Shown: positions 27,864 to 37,280, counted from the stretch's first letter. The stretch: 64,000 nt of DNA from Pseudomonadota bacterium (GCA_023417315.1 JAEZFW010000081.1:1-64000); one strand, 5' to 3'. The notes: generated from the letters alone by a model not told the origin. Numbers and translations: made by a program.

Positions 27864-28391
27864 ATGAAAAGCAATCTGCGATTAACGATTGGACTCATGA
27901 CGTTGTTGAGCTCGGTAGCGTGCGCCGAGTCGGAAGTCGTTCCGGGCATCCTCCCAAGCGGCTTCGGCACTCAAGTGGATCGCGATGTGAAGGCCGTGCG
28001 CGAAGCTACGTCGGCTTTCCACTCCCTCGAGCGTGCGCTTGCGGCCGGCTATACCCAAGAAACAGATTGCATGGAGAAGCCGCCTGAAGGGGGCATGGGC
28101 TATCACTTCACGAAGCGCGAGCTGCGTGATGCGGTGCTCGAAGTCGACCAGCCCGAAGTGCTCGTCTACGAGAAGCGTGCCGATGGATCGTTCAAGCTGA
28201 ACGGGGTGGAGTACATCGTGCCGATTTCCTCCTGGCAAGAGAGCGCTCCGCCCATCGTCATGGGGCAACCCATGAAACGCTTCGAACGCGCGGGCATCTG
28301 GTATCTCCATGTGTGGATTTGGGAGTACAGCCCCTCCGGATTGTTCGCGGACTGGAACCCGCGGGTGAAGTGCACGGCTGCATCGTCGTAG
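27864..28391 (+). CDS. Secreted protein of unknown function, divergent from MocR
   Basis: A 175-residue protein with a signal peptide ending near VACA. The mature part is conserved-looking and rich in aromatics: GYHFTKRELRDAVL, NGVEYIVPISSW, then WYLHVWIWEYSPSGLFADWNP at the C terminus, with two Cys (ETDC and VKC). I recognise this as the type of an uncharacterised exported family, but cannot give it a role. The ATG at 27864 is chosen because the signal peptide begins there; the open frame upstream runs into the MocR operator region. It is the probable target of the adjacent MocR regulator. Confidence 0.72.
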   Translation: MKSNLRLTIGLMTLLSSVACAESEVVPGILPSGFGTQVDRDVKAVREATSAFHSLERALAAGYTQETDCMEKPPEGGMGYHFTKRELRDAVLEVDQPEVLVYEKRADGSFKLNGVEYIVPISSWQESAPPIVMGQPMKRFERAGIWYLHVWIWEYSPSGLFADWNPRVKCTAASS

Positions 28392-28484
28392 CGGCAATGC
28401 TCGTGCGCGGGCAAGCGCACGCCCGAGCGCTATTCGTGCCACCGCATGGAGCGCGAATCGACTCAAACCGACTCAATCTGAAAC

Positions 28485-28883
28485 CTACTCAGGAGTCTCC
28501 TGGTAGTGCCACCACTCGCGCAGCTCGACACAGATTGCGCCGCTCGAGCTGCTGCGAAATTTCAAATGGAACACACCATCCAGTGTGCTGTTGGCTTTCA
28601 CCGGCAAGCGCGTGAAGGTGGTTCGCCAATGTGCCGTGGCGATGTCGCCATCCAGATGCCAGAGCTCGGCGCGAAAGCGAATGTTCTCCTGCGCGGAGAC
28701 TGCATTCTTCCAATAGGCCTGAATCGCGGTTAGGCCTCTGAAGGGCTCCGAGTACGGCGTCTCGAAATAGTTCGCGCCGGCATCGAACAAGTCGGCCAGC
28801 ACCCCCGGATCTTTTTTCTCCCAGGCCGCGCCATAGCCAGCGAGCCACTGTTCCGCGAGATCACGATTCAGGGAGGCGCTCAT
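28485..28883 (-). CDS. NTF2-like/SnoaL-fold protein
   Basis: A 132-residue cytoplasmic protein of the NTF2-like superfamily. The N-terminal helix LAEQWLAGYGAAWEKKDPGVLADLF leads into the cone-shaped sheet (FETPYSEPFRGLTAIQAYWK, then AHWRTTFTRL and ICVELREWWHY). Many such proteins are small-molecule binders, isomerases or stress proteins of unknown substrate. AGAACA precedes the ATG and no operon partner is seen. It is convergent with the secreted-protein gene. Confidence 0.75.
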   Translation of the reverse strand: MSASLNRDLAEQWLAGYGAAWEKKDPGVLADLFDAGANYFETPYSEPFRGLTAIQAYWKNAVSAQENIRFRAELWHLDGDIATAHWRTTFTRLPVKANSTLDGVFHLKFRSSSSGAICVELREWWHYQETPE

Positions 28884-29257
28884 GATTGTTCTCCAGTTGT
28901 GCCGATGACGAGGTGACGAATACTCCAGTACTGTCCTGGATCGCGCGTCGTGCCACGATTGGTAAGCCTATCTAGAGGGTACGGTCAAGCGTGCACGGGT
29001 GAGTCAACCTGCTCAGGATGCCGCTGTTGGAGACACATTTCCAACGGCGGAAATCTCACGCGGTCCGAACGAGTCATGAGCCCCCCGCGCCGCTCGAGCC
29101 TCGCCGTAAGCTCGACGTCGGCGGCCCTGGTCGGGTTGGCCCTGCGGGTTCGAATGCTCTACTCTTCTTTATCAGTGTCCAATTGGTTGCTGACTTATGT
29201 CGCGCCAACGCTGGGCCACTCAGAATTCGAACAAGAAATGTGAGCCGGAGGTCTTTG
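28884..29257. other. Divergent intergenic region with an 11-bp hairpin
   Basis: No gene is convincing in this stretch; the open frame upstream of tonB is not supported. CCGCTGTTGGA (29021-29031) pairs with TTCCAACGGCGG (29039-29050) over 11 bp with one G-T pair and a 7-nt loop. No T-tract follows, so it is more likely a regulatory or protein-binding structure than a terminator. GCCGGAGG at 29244-29251 is the ribosome binding site of tonB. Confidence 0.5.
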
Positions 29258-30022
29258 ATGGGGTTGTCCTGGGCGATTGACGATGCGAACGATTCCGCGG
29301 TCCATGGGGCGGATTCGCCTCTACAGTTCAACGCGTATCGCAGCCGTGCGCCGCATCAGCCACGCAAAATCCTTCGGCTCAATTTCGAGATCCCGATTCC
29401 TACAGCTCAATCGGTTGCCTTCGTGCTGCCGATCATCGTGTTACATGCGTTTGCACTCTGGGTGCTCGCGAACAGTAATCCGCACGCGCTCGCGCGCGTG
29501 ATCGCCCCGATCGTCGTGAACTTCCTTCCGCCGCAGGACCAGGACATCCCACCCGAGCCGCCCATGCTGCCGGAGGCCGCACTCCAGATCGACGTGGATC
29601 CCCTGTTGCAGATTCTTCCGCCAAGTGTCGCGATCGATGCATTCGAATCGGAGAGCCAGGCCATCTCGGCTGGCTTCATCGCGCCGAAGAAAGAGACACC
29701 CGAACCTGTCATCGCTGAGATCGTTGAAGAGGAAGAAGGCGGTACCTTCGTGCGGCCCCGACCGATCCGAGGACGCACGGCTAAACAACGCTACCCCGCT
29801 GGCGCCGCAGCGGCGGGAGAATCAGGCCGAGCGACGGTGAAGGTCTGCATCACCGCGCGCGGCACGGTCGAGAGCGTGTCGATCGCAGAAAGCACCGGAT
29901 TCGCACGCCTCGATGACGACGCCCTCGACGTCGCACGTCAGTATCAATTCAGACCGGCCACACGCAATGGCAAAGCCATCCCTGTGTGCATGCCGTATTC
30001 AATCAACTATCGAATCAATTGA
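29258..30022 (+). CDS. tonB: TonB-family energy transducer
   Basis: A 254-residue TonB-type protein. A cytoplasmic N terminus of about 50 residues is longer than in E. coli TonB. One membrane helix follows (about 52-74, VAFVLPIIVLHAFALWVLA), then a proline-rich periplasmic linker (LPPQDQDIPPEPPMLPE) and the C-terminal TonB domain (RATVKVCITARGTVESV ... YQFRPATRNGKAIP). It transmits proton-motive force to outer-membrane receptors. GCCGGAGG is well placed before the ATG. No exbB/exbD are adjacent. It is followed by a TonB-dependent receptor, suggesting a dedicated transducer. Confidence 0.87.
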   Translation: MGLSWAIDDANDSAVHGADSPLQFNAYRSRAPHQPRKILRLNFEIPIPTAQSVAFVLPIIVLHAFALWVLANSNPHALARVIAPIVVNFLPPQDQDIPPEPPMLPEAALQIDVDPLLQILPPSVAIDAFESESQAISAGFIAPKKETPEPVIAEIVEEEEGGTFVRPRPIRGRTAKQRYPAGAAAAGESGRATVKVCITARGTVESVSIAESTGFARLDDDALDVARQYQFRPATRNGKAIPVCMPYSINYRIN

Positions 30023-30189
30023 GCGTCGATTGCTCGTTCCGATTTCGCGCCCGACCTACATCTCTCCAAGAATTACACACCTGCGTCGACACCCTATTCC
30101 CAATTTTTTTCTCTCGGTGTAGACGAACCACATCCGCGCGAGCGCACTCGAGTCGCTCGCACCACCGATGTCGAACGCAGGGGGAAGTC

Positions 30190-32715
30190 ATGTCAACGAA
30201 TGTGTGCGTTTCGAGATGGCCAGCCATTGCCATGGATGGCCGTCGTCGTTTGATTGTCCAACTGACCGCGGTTGGGTTCACGCTCTCGCCATCGCTGCTA
30301 CTCGCTCAGCAAGCACCTGCCACGTCCGACGGCGAGGAAAGAGAAGGCTCGCTCGATACGATCGTCGTGACCGGCAGCGCCATCGGCGGCGTACGCAAGC
30401 TGGAGGCCAGCTACAACATCGTCACTGCAACCGAGGAGCAGATCCGTCAGTCGAATCCGAAGAGCACCGCAGATCTGTTGAAGATCTCGCCGGGGCTCTG
30501 GCCGGAATCGACGGGCGGGCAAACTGGCGCCAACATTGAGATCGCCGGATTTCCAGGCGGCGGCGACGCGCCCTACTTCACGACGTTGCTGATGGGCTCG
30601 CCGCTATATGGCATGCCATCGATGTCCTTCTTCGAAACGACGAGCATCTTCCGGCTCGATGACACCGTGCGCTCTGTGGAAATCCTGCAAGGCGGTCCTT
30701 CCGTCGTCTTCGCGGGTGGACAGATGGGCGCAACCGCGAATTTTCTTTTGAAGACGGGAACGGACACGCCGTCGGGCAGTCTCGGGCTGATGTATGGCGA
30801 TCAGAATCTGTGGCGTCTGGACGGCTTCGCTGGCTTTCCGATTTCGGATAACTGGGTCGGGAGCGTCGGTGGTTTCTACCGCATCTCCGATGGTGTGCGC
30901 GATCCGCAATTCAACGCCGATGATGGCGGCCAGATCACGGCAACGTTGAAGCGCGAATCCGATAGCGGCGAGCTCATCCTGTACGCGCGATACCTCGACG
31001 ACAAGAACCAGTTCATTACGCCGATTCCCGTGATACAGCGGGGCCGCGACAACTTCAGCGCCTATCCAGGCTTCGATCCGCTCACGGACACCTACTACAG
31101 CAATGCGATTCGCCGCGTGCGACTCGACGGTTATCCAAACGGCGGTACGAATGCAGACCTCGCGAATGGCCGCGGCGCAGAGATGCTCTTCGTAGGCGCG
31201 AACTTCAATCATGACTTCGACAACGGCTGGTCGATCGAGGACAGGTTCATCGCCAACGCCGGCGACGTGGACACGAATGCATTGTTCTCAGGCAGCAACC
31301 CGGCGCTGCTCTTCGACAAGCTGTACACCATCCCCACCGATCTCGGGGGCCTTGCGTTACCCGCCGGATCGGCAACGGCTAGTTTCGTGGGAGGCGGCAT
31401 CGTTCCAGACGACCAGGATGTGATCAGCCAAGGATGGTGGTTCATCCACAAGGAGCTCGAGAACATCAACAACGATTTCCGGCTGAGCAAGGAGATCTTC
31501 GATGGGAACACGCTGACGCTCGGTCTGTACCTCGCCTACTACACGATGGACGATGAGTGGGCCCTCGGAAATCAGATGCTGATGACGAACGAGCCGAACG
31601 CGCGTCCGATCACCGTGAGCTACGTCAGTGGCGGGCAGACGTTTCAACGCACCGACGAACAAGGGTTTCTCGATAACGGCGGCTTCAACATCGCGCAGAG
31701 CGGGCGCGCGTTCAACACGGCGATCTACGTGTCCGATTCATGGGAAATCGACAAGTGGCTGCTCGATGCGTCAGTTCGGTACGAGAATCAAGATGCGCGC
31801 AATCGCATCTGCAATCTGGAGAACGTCAATCTCGATAATGACCCGCTCACGATCTACAACAACGCAGTGCCGGTGTGCGACGGAACGCTGACCGTCGCCG
31901 ACTACGATGAAGACTTCACCTCGTGGACGGTTGGCGCGAACTACAGCTTCACCGACTCCATGTCCGCTTACGCTCGTATCAATCGCGGCGGACACTTCTC
32001 GGATTTCGATAACGGGATTCGCAGCAGTCCGAACGATCCGCCGCCCATGCAGATCATTCGCAACTACGAAGTGGGCTTCAAGTATGAGAACGATCTCATC
32101 TACGCAGATATCAGCACTTATTTCCGCGACTTCTCCGGCCTTCTCTATCAGCAGACGACTGCAGCCGGTGCGCCGACAGGCGAACAGCTCGTGTACGGGT
32201 CCGAATCGGTTGGCGTGAATTTCATCGGCGCGATCACGCCGGGGGAAAACTTCAGCTTCCAAGTCGTCGCAAATTGGTTGGATGGGGAATACACCGACTA
32301 CGACGCGTGCTTCCCCTATACGAACGTCGTGACCGGAGACGGGTGTGCGCCGATCGAAGGCCAGCAGTTACAGCGCCAGCCCAAGATCCGCTACATGTTG
32401 ACGCCGAGCTATCGATTCCTCTTGCCCGACGGCGAGATCGAAACGTACGTGACATACACCTACGTCGGCGATCACACCCAGGATCAGTCCGGGCTGCAGC
32501 AGCTCGGCACGTACTACACCTGGGATTTCGGGATCACCGCGCTGTTCTCCGAGAATTGGCAAGTTGCCATTCGCGGCACCAACGTCAGCGACGAGCTTGG
32601 CTTGACGGAGAGCAATTCGCGCATCTTTGGCGTCGCGGCCGGCGCAGGTGGCGTGTTGCTCGCACGCCCGCTCGAGGGACGAGAGATCACGTTCCAAGTC
32701 CGATATCTGTGGTAG
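30190..32715 (+). CDS. TonB-dependent receptor of the TonB/glycosidase-like locus
   Basis: An 841-residue outer-membrane receptor. The signal peptide ends near LLAQ, the TonB box is DTIVVTGS, the plug contains VRSVEILQGGPSVVFAGGQMGATANF, and the barrel ends ITFQVRYLW with a terminal aromatic. The ATG at 30190 is preceded by GGGGGAAG; the open frame extends 68 codons upstream without support. It lies between tonB and a periplasmic debranching-like enzyme, which suggests an uptake system for an oligosaccharide. That role is inferred from neighbours only. Confidence 0.9.
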   Translation: MSTNVCVSRWPAIAMDGRRRLIVQLTAVGFTLSPSLLLAQQAPATSDGEEREGSLDTIVVTGSAIGGVRKLEASYNIVTATEEQIRQSNPKSTADLLKISPGLWPESTGGQTGANIEIAGFPGGGDAPYFTTLLMGSPLYGMPSMSFFETTSIFRLDDTVRSVEILQGGPSVVFAGGQMGATANFLLKTGTDTPSGSLGLMYGDQNLWRLDGFAGFPISDNWVGSVGGFYRISDGVRDPQFNADDGGQITATLKRESDSGELILYARYLDDKNQFITPIPVIQRGRDNFSAYPGFDPLTDTYYSNAIRRVRLDGYPNGGTNADLANGRGAEMLFVGANFNHDFDNGWSIEDRFIANAGDVDTNALFSGSNPALLFDKLYTIPTDLGGLALPAGSATASFVGGGIVPDDQDVISQGWWFIHKELENINNDFRLSKEIFDGNTLTLGLYLAYYTMDDEWALGNQMLMTNEPNARPITVSYVSGGQTFQRTDEQGFLDNGGFNIAQSGRAFNTAIYVSDSWEIDKWLLDASVRYENQDARNRICNLENVNLDNDPLTIYNNAVPVCDGTLTVADYDEDFTSWTVGANYSFTDSMSAYARINRGGHFSDFDNGIRSSPNDPPPMQIIRNYEVGFKYENDLIYADISTYFRDFSGLLYQQTTAAGAPTGEQLVYGSESVGVNFIGAITPGENFSFQVVANWLDGEYTDYDACFPYTNVVTGDGCAPIEGQQLQRQPKIRYMLTPSYRFLLPDGEIETYVTYTYVGDHTQDQSGLQQLGTYYTWDFGITALFSENWQVAIRGTNVSDELGLTESNSRIFGVAAGAGGVLLARPLEGREITFQVRYLW

Positions 32716-32721
32716 CCGTGA

Positions 32722-34812
32722 GTGTTTAGGAAGCGCACGCCGGCGCGCATCGCGCGCGCCGGCACCGGGCGAGCGGTACGCGCCTTCTGCGTCATCGTCT
32801 CCACTGCGCTCGCATCCGAATTCGCGCGCGCGGCCGATGCGCCTGCACAGTTCCAGATCAAGGAAGGCCGCGCCCTCAACGCGTTCCATCAACAAGGCCC
32901 TGTCTCAGCTCACTTCCTGCTGAGCGACGGGACTCAACCGCGATTATTGATCGTCTTTCCCGCCGGCAATAGCGGGGTTGGCATCTGGTTCGAGGACGCT
33001 CGCGAGCCGGTCTATTGGCAGCTCGGTCGGATCGAGAGTCTCAGCCAGTCGGATGACCGAGGTCGCGCATTGCATGGCGTCGTCGCCGAAGTGCGGGTGG
33101 ACGCGCCCGTGGTCGTGCGCGACGCTGTTCTCAGCAGCGTGCGCGTGTTGCGAGATTATCAACTCAATCGTACCTATCCGCCCGAGCTCAAGACCTCCGT
33201 TCGGATCGATGGAAAGACGGCGATATGGGCGCGTGAGCGGCTCGATGGCGCGCCGGGTTATGCCCTTTCGATCGCACTCGAGAATGGAGAGCTGCGCGGT
33301 GGACAGAACTCCTCCTTGACCCTGTCACCCTCTCGCGCAGGCGAGGCATTGCGCCTCAAGATCACCGCACTGACGGGGGAAACGCCGCTGAATCCGCTCG
33401 GAAGCGACCGCTTACTCAATGCAACTGCGACTGACGATCTTCGCAGTCGCCAAGTGCTGAACTTTCTCAGCTACGAAGAGAAGTTTCTCGCGGGCTCGTG
33501 GCGCTTCAACACCTACTTCGGTCGAGACACGTTGATGTCGCTGCGCTTGCTGATGCCTGCGCTTCAGCCGGAGGCGATCGAAGGCGGACTCGCATCTGTC
33601 TTGCAACGGCTGCGAACGAACGGCGAGGTGGCGCACGAGGAGGACATCGGCGAGTTCGCGGTGCTCCGTCACCGCAAAGAAGGCGACCGTGCGAGCAATG
33701 AACCGATCTATGACTACAACATGATCGACGATGATTTCATGTTGGCGCCGGTGGCGGCTGAGTACTTGCTCGAGCATGCTCGAGGTCGAGACCGTGCTGA
33801 ACGGTTTCTCGCACGACGGTTGCCGAATGGGGACCGTGCAGGCGAGGCGCTCGCGCGCAATTTCGTCTGGGTCACACAATCGGCTAACGCCTTTGCGCAG
33901 ACCCCCAAGGCGGCCAATCTAATCTCCTTGAAGCCTGGCCTCAACGCTGGGCAGTGGCGCGATAGTCAAGACGGGCTCGGAGGTGGACGTTATCCGTTCG
34001 ACGTGAACGCGGTGTTGGTTCCTGCGGCGTTATCCGCTATCTCTCGGTTCGTCGTGAGCGGCGTGCTCGAGCCTTACCTGTCTTCCGAACAGCAGCAAAG
34101 ACTGTCGAGCGCGGAGCGACTGACGAATGTGTGGTCCCGTGAGGCGCCCAAGTTGTTCGATGTTCGGATCGGCTCTTCGGAAGCCCGGCAACTGATTGCT
34201 GCCTATGCAAAAGACCTAGGCGTCAACCCAAGTCCAGCACTCGAAGCAGTGCCTGATCGCGATTTCACTGTCAGTGCCATCGCGCTGGATGCGAGTCACA
34301 AACCGATTCCGATCCTGCACTCCGACGGTGGGTTCGCGCTCTTGCTGCAGAATCCTCCTGCAGCCCAGGTGGAGCAACTCGTTGCGACCATGCTGCGTCC
34401 GTTTCCTGCCGGTCTGCTCACGGACGCGGGACTCCTCGTCGCCAATCCCGTGTTCGCAGATCGCACTCGTCAGCAACAGTTTGGTCGATCGGCCTATCAC
34501 GGCACCGTCGTCTGGTCCTGGCAGCAAGCGTTGCTCGCAGCCGGTCTCGAGCATCAGCTCGCACGAGACGATCTGCGAGAGGCAACGAGCGAGCGATTGC
34601 GAGAGGCGCGTCGAAGACTCTGGTCAGCGATCGAGCGCACGCGAGTGCTGCGTGCCTCCGAGCTGTGGTCCTGGCGATTCGTCGAAGGACGTTATCAGCC
34701 GGCACCGTTCGGCCAAAGCAGCGGTGATGCCGATGAATCGAACGCCGCTCAGTTGTGGAGCACTGTCTATCTCGCGGTGAGGCCTCCCGCGCCGGCGGAG
34801 ATGGCGAGGTGA
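32722..34812 (+). CDS. Exported glycogen-debranching-like (alpha/alpha)6 protein
   Basis: A 696-residue protein starting at GTG 32722, six bases after the receptor stop, with a signal-like segment ending FARAADAP. Residues about 240-560 resemble the amylo-alpha-1,6-glucosidase/GDE fold: WRFNTYFGRDTLMSLRLLMP, GEVAHEEDIGEF, YDYNMIDDDFML and GGRYPFDVNAVLVPAAL. The first 200 residues look like a beta-rich substrate-binding domain. If active it would trim an alpha-glucan or related oligosaccharide in the periplasm after import by the adjacent receptor. I cannot assign catalytic acids with certainty. A 10-bp hairpin covers codons 6-14, so the true start could lie downstream. Confidence 0.6.
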   Translation: MFRKRTPARIARAGTGRAVRAFCVIVSTALASEFARAADAPAQFQIKEGRALNAFHQQGPVSAHFLLSDGTQPRLLIVFPAGNSGVGIWFEDAREPVYWQLGRIESLSQSDDRGRALHGVVAEVRVDAPVVVRDAVLSSVRVLRDYQLNRTYPPELKTSVRIDGKTAIWARERLDGAPGYALSIALENGELRGGQNSSLTLSPSRAGEALRLKITALTGETPLNPLGSDRLLNATATDDLRSRQVLNFLSYEEKFLAGSWRFNTYFGRDTLMSLRLLMPALQPEAIEGGLASVLQRLRTNGEVAHEEDIGEFAVLRHRKEGDRASNEPIYDYNMIDDDFMLAPVAAEYLLEHARGRDRAERFLARRLPNGDRAGEALARNFVWVTQSANAFAQTPKAANLISLKPGLNAGQWRDSQDGLGGGRYPFDVNAVLVPAALSAISRFVVSGVLEPYLSSEQQQRLSSAERLTNVWSREAPKLFDVRIGSSEARQLIAAYAKDLGVNPSPALEAVPDRDFTVSAIALDASHKPIPILHSDGGFALLLQNPPAAQVEQLVATMLRPFPAGLLTDAGLLVANPVFADRTRQQQFGRSAYHGTVVWSWQQALLAAGLEHQLARDDLREATSERLREARRRLWSAIERTRVLRASELWSWRFVEGRYQPAPFGQSSGDADESNAAQLWSTVYLAVRPPAPAEMAR
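32739..32763 (+). promoter_or_regulatory. Strong GC hairpin over the start of the debranching-like gene
   Basis: GCCGGCGCGC (32739-32748) and GCGCGCCGGC (32754-32763) form a perfect 10-bp stem with a 5-nt loop. It begins 24 bp after the receptor stop and lies within the first codons of the next gene. No T-run follows. It may limit readthrough or translation of the downstream gene. Confidence 0.55.
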
Positions 34813-35120
34813 CGAGGCGCGGGTGACGGGTCTAACAGAGCAAGCTCCGGAAGGATCCGCGCCTACGCTAGGACGACAGTAGTATCGAATCTGACTTTGC
34901 CACGGTGCGAGCACCGCTCTGGCAGTCCTTCAATGTCTATGGGCTGTTTGGAATGCGCGCTCGTACTCGGTACGGGTGCGACAGCAGTGATGGATGTAAG
35001 CTAGGCTGCGCGCGGCGGTCTGTCCGTGTACGCTTCATGACTCTGCCGGTCGAAACAAGCGTGCGCGATACAAACACCTCAGATGACCGAACTCCCCGTC
35101 TGTTTCTCTGAAGCGCGTCC
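34813..35120. other. Intergenic region, nothing recognised
   Basis: About 300 bp between the debranching-like gene and the DMT transporter unit. A short inverted CGGTGC/GCACCG at about 34902-34915 is the only structure noticed. No convincing gene or terminator is seen. Confidence 0.4.
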
Positions 35121-35183
35121 ATGATCCCGACTCTGCTCGTCGCTGGTGCACTCGGATTGCTGTTGATCCTCGTACGCGCATGA
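35121..35183 (+). CDS. Possible 20-residue membrane microprotein upstream of the DMT transporter
   Basis: ATG 35121 opens a 20-codon frame, MIPTLLVAGALGLLLILVRA, which is one hydrophobic helix with a basic end. Its stop overlaps the DMT transporter start as ATGA, the arrangement of translationally coupled genes. A GAAG about 10 bases upstream is a weak ribosome binding site. It may be a small subunit or simply a leader peptide for coupled translation. Confidence 0.35.
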   Translation: MIPTLLVAGALGLLLILVRA

Positions 35184-36100
35184 GCGCCGATCTCGGCAGG
35201 TCCCGCCAGCGTCCGGTGCTCGGAAGCCTCCTGAAGCTGGCATCGGTCGTCGTCTTCGCCGGAATGGCGGTGTGCGTGAAGGCGCTCGGTAGCAGCATTC
35301 CAATCGGACAAACGATCTTCGTCCGCGGGCTCATCTCAGTTCTTGTGCTCGCCGCGATTGCGAAGCACACAGGCTCGCTTCACCTGCTGAAGACCCGCAA
35401 CTGGCGCTCGCATGCGCTGCGCTCCGTGTCCGGAACGATCAGCATGTTCTGCCTCTTCGCAGCGCTCACGATGATTCCGCTCGCCGACGTCACGGCGATC
35501 ATCTTCACCTCGCCAATGTTCGTCACGGTCCTCGCCATGCTCTTTCTCGGCGAGCGCATTCATCGATTCCGTTGGACCGCTTTGGGATTCGGCTTCTTAG
35601 GCGTGTTGATCATGATCGGCCCGCACCTGTCGTTCGACGACGGCGCTTCGCTCGGGGTACTTGCGGCTGTGGGCGCCGCGGTCTTTACTGCTTGCGCAAT
35701 GATTTTTCTTCGCATGATGAGCGGTGGCGAGCACGCGATCACCATCACGTTTTATTTTTCACTCACGTTCACGGCGGTCGCGGCGCTGACCTCGCTCCAA
35801 GGCTGGCCGGTCCCGACGTCCACGCAATGGCTCTTCATCGTGCTCGCAGGATTGTTCGGCGTGTTCGGGCAACTGCTCCTGTCGTATTCCTATCGCTACG
35901 CCGAGGCCTCCACGATCGCGCCGCTCGACTATACGAGCCTCATCATGGCCGTAATTTTGGGTTACGTATTCTTCAGCGAAGTACCGTCGCGTTCGATATG
36001 GATCGGTGCGCCGCTCGTGATCGGCGCAGGGTTGATCATTCTCTGGCGCGAGTACGCACTGAAGAGGCAGGTCACGCCGGCGAGCCCTGAGACGGTTTGA
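35180..36100 (+). CDS. DMT-superfamily transporter (EamA domains)
   Basis: A 306-residue inner-membrane protein with ten predicted helices in two EamA repeats. The first repeat has FVRGLISVLVLAAI and FTSPMFVTVLAMLFLGERI, and the second has GYVFFSEVPSRSIWIGAPLVIGAGLII. Such carriers export or import small metabolites (amino acids, nucleotides, purines), and specificity cannot be read from sequence. The start is set by the ATGA overlap with the preceding 20-codon frame. The gene converges with an acyltransferase gene 16 bp away. Confidence 0.87.
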   Translation: MSADLGRSRQRPVLGSLLKLASVVVFAGMAVCVKALGSSIPIGQTIFVRGLISVLVLAAIAKHTGSLHLLKTRNWRSHALRSVSGTISMFCLFAALTMIPLADVTAIIFTSPMFVTVLAMLFLGERIHRFRWTALGFGFLGVLIMIGPHLSFDDGASLGVLAAVGAAVFTACAMIFLRMMSGGEHAITITFYFSLTFTAVAALTSLQGWPVPTSTQWLFIVLAGLFGVFGQLLLSYSYRYAEASTIAPLDYTSLIMAVILGYVFFSEVPSRSIWIGAPLVIGAGLIILWREYALKRQVTPASPETV

Positions 36101-36116
36101 CGCCAGCGCAGCGCGA

Positions 36117-37280
36117 TCAAGTAGCAGAAGATTCCGAGGGTCGTCGCGGCAGCTCGATCTTGCGCGCGATCTGTATCGAGGGACGCTCGATCAACAGGTG
36201 CATGATCCAGGCACCCATCACACTCGCGATTACGCCAAGCGCGAACGCAAAGTACGCAGCCAGAGTGGAGTAGGCATCACCCAGCAACTCTCGCACCAGC
36301 ACGGTTGTGCGCCAGCCGATGCATAAATGCAGCAGGTACAAGCTGTACGAGATCTTACCGAGGAACTGCATGGATGGACCTATGAGCAGCGAGTTCCACC
36401 CTCGAAACTTGAAGCTCGCGAGGATGGCAAGTGCCGTCGCGGCGGTAATCAGCGTAGAGATGACCCGGTATGCATTGATGCCGAACGCCGCCGCCCCGAG
36501 GACACACGCCATTGCCGCCGCCGCCACCCATGCTCCGCTGCACTGACCGCGGAAGTACAAGTAGGCGATCACACCGAAGGCAAACTGAAACCAGCGATCA
36601 AAGAAGAGCGCTTCGTGCGGAACCGGCAGGCGGCCCAAGTAGATCGCCAACGAGATAGAGAAGCTCAGAACGAGCGCAACGCTCGCGATCTTTCTGGTGG
36701 CATCGACCGAGACACCCGCATTGCGAAGCTTCGCTAAGAGTGTTAATGCCAGTACGAATACCAAGTAGAACTGCACTTCGTAACAGAGCGTCCAGAACAC
36801 GGGTAGGATGTGCTGATAGCCCAGGAACTCCTGCAGATAAGTGGCGTTCGCGAGAATCTCGCCAATCGGCGGCAGCTCGCGCGCGTAATCGGACATGACC
36901 AAGCCGCTGATCGACAGCAGGATCAGCTCGAACAAAATGACGCACCAATAAGGAAGATCGAGCCTGACGAATCGCCGCCCCGCGAAGCGCCCGAGATAGC
37001 GAAATGAATGCGCGCCCAGCCACACGCTGTGCGCGATGACGAAGCCGCTCAGCACGAAAAAGATCTGGACACCGTAACGACCGAGATCGGCGAGCTCGGC
37101 TACGTTCGGGCCGAATATACCTGGGTGCTTGTCCGCAGCAGCATTCGCCAGATGAGTAATGACGACCATCATCGCAGCCAGACCGCGTAGACCGTCGATG
37201 AACTCGAAGCGTGGTGCGGGATGCGATGAACTGGATGCGGCGTGCGATGAACTCAAACTGTCGAGATATCTGACAACCAT
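36117..37280 (-). CDS. Acyltransferase 3 family membrane protein
   Basis: A 387-residue membrane protein with about ten helices. The family hallmark is near the N terminus: RFEFIDGLRGLAAMMVVITHLAN, with the conserved Arg and the catalytic-type His. HSVWLG and the later LFHHCIG-like segments also match. AT3 proteins transfer acetyl, succinyl or other acyl groups to surface polysaccharides, lipid A or antibiotics. No polysaccharide genes are adjacent, so the acceptor is unknown. It converges with the DMT transporter gene. Confidence 0.86.
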   Translation of the reverse strand: MVVRYLDSLSSSHAASSSSHPAPRFEFIDGLRGLAAMMVVITHLANAAADKHPGIFGPNVAELADLGRYGVQIFFVLSGFVIAHSVWLGAHSFRYLGRFAGRRFVRLDLPYWCVILFELILLSISGLVMSDYARELPPIGEILANATYLQEFLGYQHILPVFWTLCYEVQFYLVFVLALTLLAKLRNAGVSVDATRKIASVALVLSFSISLAIYLGRLPVPHEALFFDRWFQFAFGVIAYLYFRGQCSGAWVAAAAMACVLGAAAFGINAYRVISTLITAATALAILASFKFRGWNSLLIGPSMQFLGKISYSLYLLHLCIGWRTTVLVRELLGDAYSTLAAYFAFALGVIASVMGAWIMHLLIERPSIQIARKIELPRRPSESSAT

